Part shown: piece after piece, positions 15,236 to 24,204 of the stretch | Layout: each line of letters begins with the position of its first letter | Position numbering within the stretch: position 1 is the stretch's first letter | Source of the DNA: Nitrososphaerota archaeon | GTDB taxonomy: Archaea; Thermoproteota; Nitrososphaeria; Nitrososphaerales; UBA183 | Direction of reading: 5' to 3' | Length of the DNA stretch: 64,000 nucleotides | Assembly (NCBI GenBank): GCA_027886865.1 | Contig: JAPCJR010000005.1 | Location: 53,527 to 117,526 of the forward strand | Position numbers and translations under genes: made by a program | Notes under the pieces: model-generated | What the model saw: only the letters and a program-made list of their open reading frames with translations | Database searches by the model: none | Told to the model about the DNA's origin: nothing

Positions 15236-16363
15236 TTACTCTTTTTCCCTTAGCGCCAGTAGGGCGTCTTGGATGAACGCGTCGACTTCTTTCTCAACTT
15301 TCGCGAGATATTCCCGCCAACCTTCTGGAAATCCTTCGGCGCTCAGAGCAGATTCGGAGTTCATGAACGCCAGAGCCAGTCTCGCCTTAGTCACTTTTTC
15401 AACGTGTCTAAGTGGAAGCATTGTCAATAGTTTCTTGACTTCATCAGGTCGATAAAATCCAAGGCTCCATATTTCAAACGCTATCCCCAGCGGACTCACA
15501 ACTCGACTCCTACTTCGTTTCAACTTTGGATTATAGCCCTCGGCTGTCAGCAATTCCTGAATTCTCCTAAGTATATCCGCATTCGTGTTTGAAATAGAGA
15601 AGTTGAAATTTCCTTGGTCTTGATGAAAGTAAATGCTCCCCTCTGCGTCCGAGAATCCTGCTAGAAAATTTGGGAGAGTATCTCGGCTCCCCAGTATCTC
15701 AGGTATGCGTTTAGCGTTCTTCTCATGGAGAAACTCAAAAGATCCATGTAAGTCGACCTCCAGGTTCCATTCTGCCGGGGTAACTTTTGCTAGCTTTGGA
15801 TACACTCTGACATGACCGTATTGACCAAAGATGCTTTTGAAGAGATTCACGAACTCGGGGTGTGTAGTCCCGCTGCGCACCCTGACCGCTCTGCCGTGGA
15901 TCTCTACGCTACAATCGCCCCAGACGAAAGCAAGAATGTACGATTTCTCAAATATGTCTCCCCGAAACGGCGTTCTTGGAAACTTGGTCACAGCCTCAAT
16001 TTGAGCCTCCACTTTGTCTCTCAGGTGGACCCCTCGCTTACGCAAATGCAGGAAGACTGTCACGGGTGAAAACTCGTCTCCACCTATCTGCTTCAGCGAC
16101 TCTCCCGTTTCGTACCTCTTGACCCACCCATCCACCATCTCCTCCGTCACCCTTCTGATGTGCTCGGCCTTGTCGCGCCGCGATATCCCGTTCTTCTTCA
16201 GATGGTAGAGCACAGTCGACTCGGCCGTCTTCGGGCTGGCGTACTTCAGGCCGTAGCGAGCTGCTATCTTCGCCGCAGAGGGATGCTCGTCAATGTACAG
16301 CCTTCTCAGGTCCTCGGGTCTTGGCGGCCAAGGAAGCGTATCTTCGGCCGGCGACGCGCTCAT
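15236..16363 (-). CDS. free-standing LAGLIDADG homing endonuclease
   Basis: 375 residues. N-terminal ~125 residues contain two helix-turn-helix-like segments (SAAKIAARYGLKYASPKTAESTVLYHLKKNG and ESLKQIGGDEFSPVTVFLHLRKRG). Then two LAGLIDADG helices: YILAFVWGDCSVEI and FLAGFSDAEGSIYF, the second followed by a typical FNFSISNTNADILRRIQELL. A single-chain double-motif DNA endonuclease. The 3' half (15240-15990) is AT-rich against its surroundings. Minus-strand TATA-like GCTTAAAAGC at about 16385-16394 gives leaderless expression. It is tail-to-tail with nuoD. Confidence 0.9.
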   Translation of the reverse strand: MSASPAEDTLPWPPRPEDLRRLYIDEHPSAAKIAARYGLKYASPKTAESTVLYHLKKNGISRRDKAEHIRRVTEEMVDGWVKRYETGESLKQIGGDEFSPVTVFLHLRKRGVHLRDKVEAQIEAVTKFPRTPFRGDIFEKSYILAFVWGDCSVEIHGRAVRVRSGTTHPEFVNLFKSIFGQYGHVRVYPKLAKVTPAEWNLEVDLHGSFEFLHEKNAKRIPEILGSRDTLPNFLAGFSDAEGSIYFHQDQGNFNFSISNTNADILRRIQELLTAEGYNPKLKRSRSRVVSPLGIAFEIWSLGFYRPDEVKKLLTMLPLRHVEKVTKARLALAFMNSESALSAEGFPEGWREYLAKVEKEVDAFIQDALLALREKE

Positions 16364-16419
16364 TCTATGTTGAGTCTTTCGCTGCTTTTAAGCCCCAATG
16401 ACCTGATACTGTCCTAGAG

Positions 16420-16935
16420 CTAGTCGATGTTCTTTGGGATGAGCCTCTCGATCTCGACTACGTCGACCCACTTACCATCGAGCTTGCCGTGCTTCTCCAG
16501 AACTCCCATCTCCCTGAAGCCGTGCCGTCTTGAGAGGCGCCTGCTACCCTCGTTGGAAGAGAACATCCTACCGATGAGTTTCCAGTAGCCCTCGGCGGTG
16601 GCCCTCTCGATCAGCGACGCGAGAAGCCCGCCCCCGACGCCTCTGCCGCGCATGTCTCTCCGGACTTATACCGAGTATTCGCCTACCCCAGCATAGCATT
16701 TGCGCGGGCTGATCCGGGAGATCACGCCCCATCCCACGACCTGGCCGTCCGATGCCTCGGCGACGACCACCGGGTGCTTCTCGTCGTGCTCTTCGAGCCA
16801 CCTGCGCCTTTCGTCGGGGTCGCGCTTCTCCGTCTCGAACGTCGCTATCCTGTCTTCGATTCCCTGGTTGTAGATGGAGGCTATCGTGACCGCATCCGTC
16901 GGGACAGCGGAACGGACCTTGAACTCGGCCGCCAA
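16420..16935 (-). pseudogene. GNAT N-acetyltransferase broken by one in-frame stop
   Basis: Two same-frame pieces: residues 1-89 (AVPTDAVTIASIYNQGIEDRIATFE ... RKCYAGVGEYSV) and a second piece (MRGRGVGGGLLASLIERATAEGYWKLIG ... HGFREMGVLEKHGKLDGKW). The join reads GEYSV-stop-VRRDMRGRGVGG; the stop TAA (plus 16666-16668) falls exactly where phosphinothricin-acetyltransferase-like proteins have Tyr, so a single TAT/TAC to TAA change explains it. The acetyl-CoA loop RGRGVG lies in the downstream piece, so the intact upstream piece cannot be active alone. Either a recent pseudogene or a sequence error. Confidence 0.8.
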
Positions 16936-17022
16936 CTCTGACTGCCCTCACGACCCCGGCGTCCAAGAACATTTCTCCCTGAGGTCTCCGCGCGACCTTC
17001 CGATTTCCGCACTTTGCTAACC

Positions 17023-17031
17023 CTTAAATAT
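17023..17031 (+). promoter_or_regulatory. TATA box of the solute-binding protein gene
   Basis: CTTAAATAT in the context GCTAACCCTTAAATATCG, 28-36 bases before the TTG at 17059; strong archaeal BRE/TATA pattern giving a nearly leaderless mRNA. Confidence 0.65.
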
Positions 17032-17058
17032 CGACTATAGAGGATTCGGCGCTAACCC

Positions 17059-18990
17059 TTGCAATTCTTCACGAGTCGCAGGTCGGGAATTGGCCGCACG
17101 GTGGCCGCAGCTGTTGTTATCGTATTGATTGTCATCGCGGCGGGCGCCGTCGTATATCTCACGGGTCAAAAGACATCCACGAGCGCGTCGAGTAGTAGTA
17201 CTGTCTCGACCACGACGAGTTCGAGCGCGCCTAGCACCCTCACGATCGACGACGTCTTCTGGCCTGCACCTGCTGACCTCAACCAGCTGGTCGCTATCGG
17301 AGAGGTCCCGTACCCGAACTGGCTCACGTACACGGTATACCAGCCGCTGATTACTCTGAACGCTTCGGCGCTTTACGGCCAGGGAGTCGTGCAGTATCTC
17401 CCCGTCCTCGCGAACAACTACACCCAGTCCGCGGACGGAAGGACCTACACCTTCAACCTACGACAGGGTGTGAAGTTCTCCGACGGCAATCCGTTCAATG
17501 CCTATCAGGTTTGGGCCGAGATGTACGGGTTCTACTACCTCTCAGGCAACAGCTCGTCGTTCCTGGAGTCGTACAACGTCTTCAATCTCTCGCAGGTCAA
17601 CTTTGGCCCGTCCTCGATCGCCCTCCTTAACCAGAGCGGGCTGATCAACCCGAGCCCAGCTGCTCTCACGATGATGGAGAACCAGAACTGGCCGATCTAC
17701 GTGACGGGTCCCGACACGATAGTGTTCCACCTGGCGGCTCCGTTCAACTACTTCCTCGGCACCCTGGTCGTCTACGTCGGGCTGATGTTCGACACCCAGT
17801 GGCTGCTCGACCACGGTGGTTTCGGAACACCCGCGCAGATGAACACTTACTTCAACCAGAACCCTATCCCTGGCACCGGTCCTTACACCGTGTCCGGATT
17901 CTCAGAGAACAATTACGTACAGTTCACCCAGAACCCCAGCTACTGGGGAGACAGTCTCACGGCCGCCCAGATTAAGGGGAACGCGTACGTCGACCCGGGT
18001 CACGTGAAGAACGTGGTAGTCAAGGCTAACTTCGACGACGTAAGCCGATACACGGACCTCACGTCGGGACAGGCTCAGATTGCGGGCATCCTGGCCGCTG
18101 ACCTGCCGTCCGTACAGGCCAACCCCAGCACCTACGGCATCTTCCAGTTCCCGAGCAAGGCCGCAGTCTTCGTGGGCATCGCCATGAACACGCAAAGATA
18201 TCCGACCAACATCACCGCCGTCCGTCAGGCTATAGTACACGCGATCAACTACACTCAGATATCTGACCAGGTCTTCTTCGGAGGGCTGAACCCGATGGTC
18301 GGGCCCGAATACCCGATCTTTAGCCAGTTCTACGACCTTGGCAACCTGCCTCCATACCAATACAACGTGACCGAGGCTCAGGACATACTCAAGGCGGCCA
18401 ACATCAACCCGGCGACGCTACCCCCGATTCAGTTCAGCGTCGTTCAGGGCTGTTCGTACTGCAACAGCGCAGCCCAGCTGGTCGACTCCGACCTTTCACA
18501 GATCGGCCTGCAGGTGACCATCAACGTCCTGGCACCCTCAGCCTACTCCCTTCCGAACATCGCCGGGACAAGCTCGTACGCACAGGCGCTCAATGCATCT
18601 CAGACGATCTCGCAGATGGCCTGGTTCGGCACTGGAACGTTCGCCCCCGCTGCTGACACTCCGGCGGACAACTGGCTGCTCTCTTCCAACAACAACACCT
18701 CGTCCAACAACTGGGCGATCTATTCGAACCCGGTAGTGCAGGCCTGCGTCAACGCCTTCACCTCGACCTCTAATACATCGCAGATCATAGCGCTGTGCAC
18801 GAAGGCCCAGGCCCAGGAATACAACGACGCACCGTACATATGGCTGGGCACGATCAAGCTCTTCTTCGGAGCGGGCTCCATCGTCTGGAACAAGAACGTC
18901 GTCAACAGCTTCTACGTAGACCCGGTCTACAGCGGCCAGTCGTCGACGGTCATCTTCAACACGGTGACCTTCACCTCCCCTACGAGCTAG
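17059..18990 (+). CDS. ABC-type peptide/nickel-family solute-binding protein (family 5)
   Basis: 643 residues. N-terminal transmembrane anchor (about 14-36), then a Ser/Thr-rich stalk (TSTSASSSSTVSTTTSSSAP), then the extracellular family 5 fold: RTYTFNLRQGVKFSDGNPFNAYQVWAEMYGF, DTIVFHLAAPFNYFLGTL, IPGTGPYTVSGFSENNYVQFTQNPSYWG, and VRQAIVHAINYTQISDQVFFGG. Binds peptides, sugars or oligosaccharides in archaea. No permease or ATPase gene is adjacent, so it is an orphan binding protein; its neighbour genes are a sugar isomerase-like and a Gfo/Idh dehydrogenase. TTG start supported by the promoter. Confidence 0.88.
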   Translation: MQFFTSRRSGIGRTVAAAVVIVLIVIAAGAVVYLTGQKTSTSASSSSTVSTTTSSSAPSTLTIDDVFWPAPADLNQLVAIGEVPYPNWLTYTVYQPLITLNASALYGQGVVQYLPVLANNYTQSADGRTYTFNLRQGVKFSDGNPFNAYQVWAEMYGFYYLSGNSSSFLESYNVFNLSQVNFGPSSIALLNQSGLINPSPAALTMMENQNWPIYVTGPDTIVFHLAAPFNYFLGTLVVYVGLMFDTQWLLDHGGFGTPAQMNTYFNQNPIPGTGPYTVSGFSENNYVQFTQNPSYWGDSLTAAQIKGNAYVDPGHVKNVVVKANFDDVSRYTDLTSGQAQIAGILAADLPSVQANPSTYGIFQFPSKAAVFVGIAMNTQRYPTNITAVRQAIVHAINYTQISDQVFFGGLNPMVGPEYPIFSQFYDLGNLPPYQYNVTEAQDILKAANINPATLPPIQFSVVQGCSYCNSAAQLVDSDLSQIGLQVTINVLAPSAYSLPNIAGTSSYAQALNASQTISQMAWFGTGTFAPAADTPADNWLLSSNNNTSSNNWAIYSNPVVQACVNAFTSTSNTSQIIALCTKAQAQEYNDAPYIWLGTIKLFFGAGSIVWNKNVVNSFYVDPVYSGQSSTVIFNTVTFTSPTS

Positions 18991-19028
18991 GGTGAGGGTA
19001 CCCGGCAGCAGACAGGTGACACAGAGAG

Positions 19029-19772
19029 ATGAAAATATCATGTGCGGCACTGGGCTGGGGCGACATAAAGTCAGAGAAGCAGTTCATCGAGATTCTTGAC
19101 TCGATTAAGGACGCGGGCTACACGGGCGTCGGAATCGAGTACGCCGTGATGCCCGAGGTTCTCAAGAAGAACCCGGCGAAGGTCAAATCCCTCGCCAAGA
19201 AGGCGGGTCTCGAGGTCGTCTCGATGGCGCTGAACGAGACCACCTCGGACATGGCCGACGTCGCGAGCAAGATGGGTGCCGAGTCCGGCTGGCTCTGCCT
19301 CTTCGAGAAGGACGACAAGGCCGCCGCCGAGGTGGCCAAACGGCTCACCCGCGCATTCGGACAGAAGGGGATGAAGGTCGCGGTGCATCCTCACGTGCGC
19401 AGCAGCGCCGAGAACCTGAAGCAGCTGGACGCGCTCCTGAAGGCGTCGAAGGCCGACATATGCTTCGATTCCGCCCATCTCGAGGCGCTCAGGATAGACC
19501 TCCCCGGGTTCATCAAGAAATACAAGGACAAGATAGTGCTCGTTCACATCAAGGACCTGAGGGCCCACGTGGACCCCGCCAAGATAGACTACGACAACGA
19601 CTTTGTCGACCTGGGCGAGGGCGTCGTCGACTTCAAGGCGGTCGCTCGTGCGCTGAAGGACATCAAGTACGAGGGCTGGCTGATGGTCGAAGTGGACTTC
19701 CCGCACAAGGAGAGCATGGCGGAATCGGCGAAGACGAACTACAAGTATCTCCAGAAGCTTCTCAAGGCATAG
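19029..19772 (+). CDS. sugar phosphate isomerase/epimerase (TIM barrel, AP endonuclease 2 family)
   Basis: 247 residues, xylose-isomerase-like TIM barrel. Visible conserved strands: KISCAALGWGDI, GYTGVGIEYAVMPE, KVAVHPHVRS, ADICFDSAHLEAL (metal-ligand Asp and His), KIVLVHIKDLRAH (His), and YEGWLMVEVDFP (Glu). This is the IolE/IolI-type family acting on inositol or keto sugars, exact substrate unknown. 38 bases after the solute-binding protein gene and convergent with a Gfo/Idh oxidoreductase; together they suggest a polyol or sugar catabolic set. Confidence 0.85.
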   Translation: MKISCAALGWGDIKSEKQFIEILDSIKDAGYTGVGIEYAVMPEVLKKNPAKVKSLAKKAGLEVVSMALNETTSDMADVASKMGAESGWLCLFEKDDKAAAEVAKRLTRAFGQKGMKVAVHPHVRSSAENLKQLDALLKASKADICFDSAHLEALRIDLPGFIKKYKDKIVLVHIKDLRAHVDPAKIDYDNDFVDLGEGVVDFKAVARALKDIKYEGWLMVEVDFPHKESMAESAKTNYKYLQKLLKA

Positions 19773-19798
19773 CGCTGCCTGCCCGACCTGTCGTCCCT

Positions 19799-20818
19799 TC
19801 AGCGGAACGGGAGCGATACCGGCTTCTGCTGCTCTATCGACGCACGAGCGGCCAGGCCTATCTCCACGGCGGCGCGACCGTCCCTCACCGTGGCCTTCGG
19901 CTCCCTCCCGGCGATTATGCACTGGACAAAGTCCACAAGCTCATCGCGATAGGCTTCGGCCCACCTCGTGGCGTATCCGTCGAAGAACTCGTTGCTCGTC
20001 CCGTCCTTTGTGTAGACGTGCGCGAAGGTCTGCTCACCGATCGAAGTGGAGACGGCGGCGTCCGTACCGAGGATCTCCAGTCTCCCGTCGAACCCGTAGA
20101 CAGTATGGTAGCAGTTGTCCACGAAAGCGAGGGCCCCGTTCGCGAGCTTCATCATCACCTGGACGGTGTCATAATCGCCGTTCTTCTTCAGGTCCTCGTA
20201 GACGAGCGCGTCTCCCTCGGCGTAGACCCTGACCACCTCACTGCCCGCCAGCCACCTGACGGCGTCGAAGTCGTGGCTCGTTGTGTCGAGGAATATCCCC
20301 CCGCTCTTCTTGGGGTTGGTCGACCAGCCGGTGATGGGAGCCGGAGGGTCCCGGTTGTACTCCTTGATCATGAGCAGCTTGCCGAGCTTGCCGGTCTCCA
20401 CCGCCCACCTTGCCTTGACGTAGGAGGGGTCGAACCGCCTCTGGTAGCCCACCTGGAACCTTATCCCCGAGTTGTCCACCGTCGAGACCATCTCGTCCGC
20501 GTCCTGCATCGAGAGCGCCATCGGTTTCTCGCAGAACACGTGCTTTCCGACCTGAGCGGCCTTCTTGGTTATCTCCAGCTTGAGGAACGGAGGGACGCAG
20601 AGCACGACGGCATTGACGGAATCGTCGCGGAGCATGTCCGCATAATCGGAATAGACCTTGGCGTGCCCGTTCTGCTCGGCTATGCTCGTCGCCGCCTTCT
20701 GGTCGATGTCGGCGACCGCGGCCAGGGTGGCGTTAGGGACCTTCTCGTGGATGTTCTTGGCGTGGACCCGACCGATCGCGCCCGCACCTATCAGGCCGAG
20801 CCCTATCTTCTGATTCAA
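19799..20818 (-). CDS. Gfo/Idh/MocA family oxidoreductase (inositol 2-dehydrogenase-like)
   Basis: 339 residues from a TTG at 20818. NAD(P)-binding motif GLGLIGAGAIGRVHAKNI at the N terminus, VADIDQKAA (acidic end of strand 2), the family motif CEKPMALSMQDADEM (catalytic Lys), RRFDPSYVKAR, and the C-terminal-domain motif FLDTTSHDFDAVRWLAGSE with the catalytic His. The TTG start is preferred over an upstream in-frame start at 20884 because a minus-strand TATA element (20841-20850) lies 27 bases upstream, inside the longer frame. Substrate likely a cyclic polyol or sugar. Confidence 0.87.
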   Translation of the reverse strand: MNQKIGLGLIGAGAIGRVHAKNIHEKVPNATLAAVADIDQKAATSIAEQNGHAKVYSDYADMLRDDSVNAVVLCVPPFLKLEITKKAAQVGKHVFCEKPMALSMQDADEMVSTVDNSGIRFQVGYQRRFDPSYVKARWAVETGKLGKLLMIKEYNRDPPAPITGWSTNPKKSGGIFLDTTSHDFDAVRWLAGSEVVRVYAEGDALVYEDLKKNGDYDTVQVMMKLANGALAFVDNCYHTVYGFDGRLEILGTDAAVSTSIGEQTFAHVYTKDGTSNEFFDGYATRWAEAYRDELVDFVQCIIAGREPKATVRDGRAAVEIGLAARASIEQQKPVSLPFR

Positions 20819-20840
20819 CGGCCGGTTCGGCCGGCGCAGA

Positions 20841-20850
20841 TTCTTTAAGT
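20841..20850 (-). promoter_or_regulatory. TATA box of the Gfo/Idh gene
   Basis: Minus strand reads ACTTAAAGAA, centred 27 bases before the TTG at 20818; this decides the start of the oxidoreductase. Confidence 0.6.
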
Positions 20851-21039
20851 CTTGCGAGCCGGGTCGCGCGCCACCCGCAGGCACCCGGCGACCCTTCTCC
20901 GAGCGGCGTAGGTTGGTCGTGGGGGAGAATTTCCGGCGCCGCGCACCGCGATATGGATATCACTTTGAGCAACGTGTCAAAAGTTGTTGTCTGAGGATGG
21001 TATCATGATAGCGTGCGATACACGACTACGTGAGATTAT

Positions 21040-21678
21040 ATGAGTAAGTTCGAAAAGAACTGGAAACCTCAGCAGAACCAAAGCACCTTCGGACAGAAGA
21101 CAAAGGACGCTATCAAAGGCCCACAGCCGATGAAGCCCCAGATTCAGAAGGCCACGAGCCAGCTCCAGCAGGAGATAACCCGGCTGGACCGTTCCATGGA
21201 CCGGCTGAAGCAGAGGGAGCAGGCGATCTTCAAGAAGACCGTCACCGCAGTCCAGCAGCACGACGAGATGACCAGCAAGGCCTACTCGAACGAGCTGGCA
21301 GAGGTTCGCAAGATGGCGAAGCTCGTCACCCAGTCCAAGATAGCGCTAGAGCAGATCACCACCAGGCTGCAGACGGTCACCGACATCGGAGACTTCACTG
21401 CGACCCTGGCACCGGCAATCGGCGTAATCAGGAACATTCGCTCGACGCTCGGGACAGCGATGCCCGACGCACAGTCTGCGCTCGGAGACATCGGAGCATC
21501 CCTCACCGGACTCATGTCTGACGTGGGCGGACTGTCTGGAGGCAACTTCTTCACGCCCGAGTCCAGCGAAGAGGCGGACAAGATCATGGCCGAGGCAGCA
21601 GCGGTGGCCGAGAAGCGCATGAGCGACTCGTTCCCCGAGATTCCTACGGCCTCAGGCGAATCCGTCTACAGCTCTTAA
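21040..21678 (+). CDS. cdvB: ESCRT-III / Snf7-like cell division protein (CdvB type)
   Basis: 212 residues. Charged helical hairpin at the N terminus (QIQKATSQLQQEITRLDRSMDRLKQREQAIFKKTVTAVQQHDEMTSKAYSNELAEVRKMAKLVTQSKIALEQITTRL split over helices 1 and 2), then the Snf7-like helices VTDIGDFTATLAPAIGVIRNIRSTL and DAQSALGDIGASLTGLMSDV, and an acidic C-terminal helix EADKIMAEAAAVAEKRM. This is the TACK-archaeal CdvB/ESCRT-III pattern for membrane scission at division. No CdvA or CdvC (Vps4) gene is adjacent; no winged-helix CdvA-binding tail is seen, so it may be one of several paralogues. Confidence 0.85.
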   Translation: MSKFEKNWKPQQNQSTFGQKTKDAIKGPQPMKPQIQKATSQLQQEITRLDRSMDRLKQREQAIFKKTVTAVQQHDEMTSKAYSNELAEVRKMAKLVTQSKIALEQITTRLQTVTDIGDFTATLAPAIGVIRNIRSTLGTAMPDAQSALGDIGASLTGLMSDVGGLSGGNFFTPESSEEADKIMAEAAAVAEKRMSDSFPEIPTASGESVYSS

Positions 21679-21706
21679 GCTGCGAATGGCCGGTCCGGCT
21701 GCATTC

Positions 21707-24070
21707 TTACGCAGCCGGGCTGCCTACTGTTTTTCCCGTACGCCTGCTGGCCAGCGTAGCCACGACGGCGATGAGCAATATCACCGCCCCCAGGATTATC
21801 GCAATGTCAAGATAGTCGTAAGTCGACCTTGCACTGATGCTCGCGGGGCTTGTGAGCGTAATCGAGATTGAGGGACCGCTGGACGAGCTGACGCCGGACC
21901 AGCCGCCGAACGAACTCAGGAATGAGGAGGCCGAGGCCGAAAGCTTGATCCCGCTGGGAGGCACATACACCACCATGCTTCCTTGCGAGATGGTGCCGCT
22001 CGCGGCTCCTGAAGCGTAGGAGTAGGAAATCACCACGTTGGCCGCCGTGGTTATTGTCAGACCAGGATAGAACACCGCAGTGTCGTTTACCGGGCTGTTG
22101 ACCTCCAGGGATATCGAGCCGTTGGGGTTCATTGCAGGAGCGGCCAGCGGCGTCGCGGAGGTCCAGGTCACCAGCTTCCACCCGCTGTCGGAGGCTGGAG
22201 TCACCTGAAGCACTGTCCCCGCGTCGTACCATCCTCCTGAGACCGATAGCGTGCCCGCGGCGGCCGGGCTGGGCTGCAGGGACACCAGGTACTGGTTCTG
22301 GTACTGGGGGTCGATGCTCAGCCCTTCCATCACGGTCCCGCCGGTCGAGTTAGTTATCCACCTCTCCGCCTCAGAATAGAATCCTGCGCCACCACCGTCG
22401 GAGAACGGCAGTGTCAGGGTCACGTTCTGCGTCAGGCCGTAGGCAGCGCCCGCGTCCAACCACAGCGACTGAGAACCCAGCGTCATCGCAATGGTGACTT
22501 CCTTACCCAAGGAAGGAGCAGAGAAGTAGACCTCTCCTGCGGATGAAATGTTCCCTCCGCCGATGGTCGAGTATCTCACGCTGACAAGGTACTGCTGTTC
22601 ATATGCAGGCATCAGGATGAAGGACGACGTAGCCGTGCCGTTTACGGCGTCCTCAGTCACCCACCTCTCCAGAGAGCTAGAACCCTGGAGAGGGTTTGTC
22701 ATCCCATACTGGGTACCTGTGTCGACCCAGAATGCTGTCGGCTGGGAGCTGGTGTTTGCGTTCTGCGGCGTGCCAAAGGCTGTAAAGTCAAAGTCTGGAG
22801 CCGAAGTCGCAGCTCCGTCTACGATGTAGGAGATGAGTCCCTGATACTGGTGGTAGTAGGCGAGCTCCATAACGTGGGCCGCGGTCACAGTCCCGTTCGT
22901 CTGCTGGTCTGTCTGCCACCTTTCTCCCCCCGCGTTGCTTCCCACGGAGGCCGACAGCGAGCTCGTTACATTCCACTCGCTGCCGATGTCTGCATTGTAG
23001 ATGGTCGACGACGTGCTGAGCGTGGCGTTGACCTGGGTCCCCTCAGAGACGTAATGGAGGACTGGGGCGGAGTAGCCGACCCCTCCGCCGACCACGGAGT
23101 AGCTCAGGGTCAACGGCACGGTTGCCGGAGCCGTGGTGTTCATCGCTCCCGTGATCAGCTCGTATGCGTCCATGTACTCGGTGGCGCCATTGGCCGCGAA
23201 CTCGTGCAGCTTCATCGGCGCACTCGTGAACGAGACCGCTGAGGAGGTAACGTTCTGGAATACGTCACTGTTGCCGTTAGAGCCGTACTCGTCCATCCAC
23301 ATCCATGCAGAGGATATGGCGAAGTTGCTCTCTATGTAGACGACTTCCTTCTCGTTCGACGCGTACACTTGCGGGTGGTACCACTCGGTCATCAGGCCCG
23401 TGAAGAAGCCGTTGTTGTTGGCATTCCCCAGCGTGTCCCCCTGAAAGGAGCTGGCGCCCTTGGCGGTGTAGCTCTCTGATGCAGATGCTCCCGTGTTGTA
23501 GTCGTGGGCTTGCATGATCACCGCCCCCGAGTTGAAGTAGAGGTTCAGGAGGACGTTGTCTCCCTGGTTTACTGCGCCGGAGAAGTCCAGCAACCCTCCG
23601 TTCCCGTTGGTGGGAAAGAGTGAGTCGCCCTGCGGGCCGAAGACTTCATAGCTCATGGCGAACCCCGTGCCGGGGTCGCTTCCAGGGTTCCAGTTCCACG
23701 AGAGACCGACCTGATACCAGTATCCGGTGCCGGAGACTCCGTTCAGCAGGTAAGCGGGGCCCGTCCCTAAGGTCGGGTCCGTCTGCTCCACCGCGGTGAC
23801 GTTGTAAGCCATAGAGGTGAAACTCTGGGTGAACGTCACCCCTAGCTGTTCGTCGTAGAGGGTGGTCGGTGCGAGAGCGTCGGCGGGCCGAAATGCGGCT
23901 GGACTGTCGGAGACTCCCTGTGCCGTCGACTGACATCCGCACACCTGGGTCGGGGTCTCCTTGAAGACAGGCGTCGGCGGCTGTGTAGGGTGGGCACCGG
24001 CCAGCGACGGGCCTGCCCCTGCTAGCAGCACCGCGAGCAGGGCGAGCGCGAGCACCGAACCTGTCTTCAT
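21707..24070 (-). CDS. large secreted, membrane-anchored repeat protein
   Basis: 787 residues from ATG 24070: signal peptide (KTGSVLALALLAVLLAGAGPSLAGA), then a beta-rich ectodomain and a C-terminal transmembrane helix (LDIAIILGAVILLIAVVATLA) with a short basic tail. The N-terminal 300 residues form a unique domain (SGTGYWYQVGLSWNWNPG, FAMSYEVFGPQGDSLFP). Residues ~380-700 carry at least three degenerate repeats of about 90 residues with a pattern of LWLDAG.xYG ... ERWiT ... NGT ... P.YqxQYLVS. Many N-glycosylation sequons. Minus-strand TATA GTTTATACC near 24092-24100 sets the start; the longer upstream frame to 24298 is not needed. Likely cell-surface or S-layer-associated; function unknown. 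Confidence 0.75.
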   Translation of the reverse strand: MKTGSVLALALLAVLLAGAGPSLAGAHPTQPPTPVFKETPTQVCGCQSTAQGVSDSPAAFRPADALAPTTLYDEQLGVTFTQSFTSMAYNVTAVEQTDPTLGTGPAYLLNGVSGTGYWYQVGLSWNWNPGSDPGTGFAMSYEVFGPQGDSLFPTNGNGGLLDFSGAVNQGDNVLLNLYFNSGAVIMQAHDYNTGASASESYTAKGASSFQGDTLGNANNNGFFTGLMTEWYHPQVYASNEKEVVYIESNFAISSAWMWMDEYGSNGNSDVFQNVTSSAVSFTSAPMKLHEFAANGATEYMDAYELITGAMNTTAPATVPLTLSYSVVGGGVGYSAPVLHYVSEGTQVNATLSTSSTIYNADIGSEWNVTSSLSASVGSNAGGERWQTDQQTNGTVTAAHVMELAYYHQYQGLISYIVDGAATSAPDFDFTAFGTPQNANTSSQPTAFWVDTGTQYGMTNPLQGSSSLERWVTEDAVNGTATSSFILMPAYEQQYLVSVRYSTIGGGNISSAGEVYFSAPSLGKEVTIAMTLGSQSLWLDAGAAYGLTQNVTLTLPFSDGGGAGFYSEAERWITNSTGGTVMEGLSIDPQYQNQYLVSLQPSPAAAGTLSVSGGWYDAGTVLQVTPASDSGWKLVTWTSATPLAAPAMNPNGSISLEVNSPVNDTAVFYPGLTITTAANVVISYSYASGAASGTISQGSMVVYVPPSGIKLSASASSFLSSFGGWSGVSSSSGPSISITLTSPASISARSTYDYLDIAIILGAVILLIAVVATLASRRTGKTVGSPAA

Positions 24071-24125
24071 TCGCTGACGCGGAACCGCTTTCCGGTATAA
24101 ACGGCTTGTTGATGCCGGGGTCTCT

Positions 24126-24178
24126 GCACGCTTAAGTGCGGACTTGGAAAGGAGGCGCCACCTATGCGCTCCTTTTTT
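24126..24178 (+). promoter_or_regulatory. palindrome and hairpin with T-run before the GGR-family gene
   Basis: GCACGCTTAAGTGC (24126-24139) is a near-perfect palindrome containing CTTAAG. Behind it AAAGGAGGCGC (24148-24158) pairs with GCGCTCCTTT (24166-24175), 10 base pairs with one bulged G and a 7-nt loop, and is followed by T to 24178. It lies between the likely promoter and the TTG start at 24205, so it could act as a leader attenuator, or the T-run could itself be the TATA element. Confidence 0.4.
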
Positions 24179-24204
24179 AGACAGAACGAAGGAGGTCGTG
24201 ACGT

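Noticed and set aside
16666..16668. in-frame stop in the GNAT gene as programmed recoding
   Set aside because: The codon is TAA, not the TAG or TGA used for pyrrolysine or selenocysteine, and no recoding hairpin is seen; nonsense mutation is simpler.
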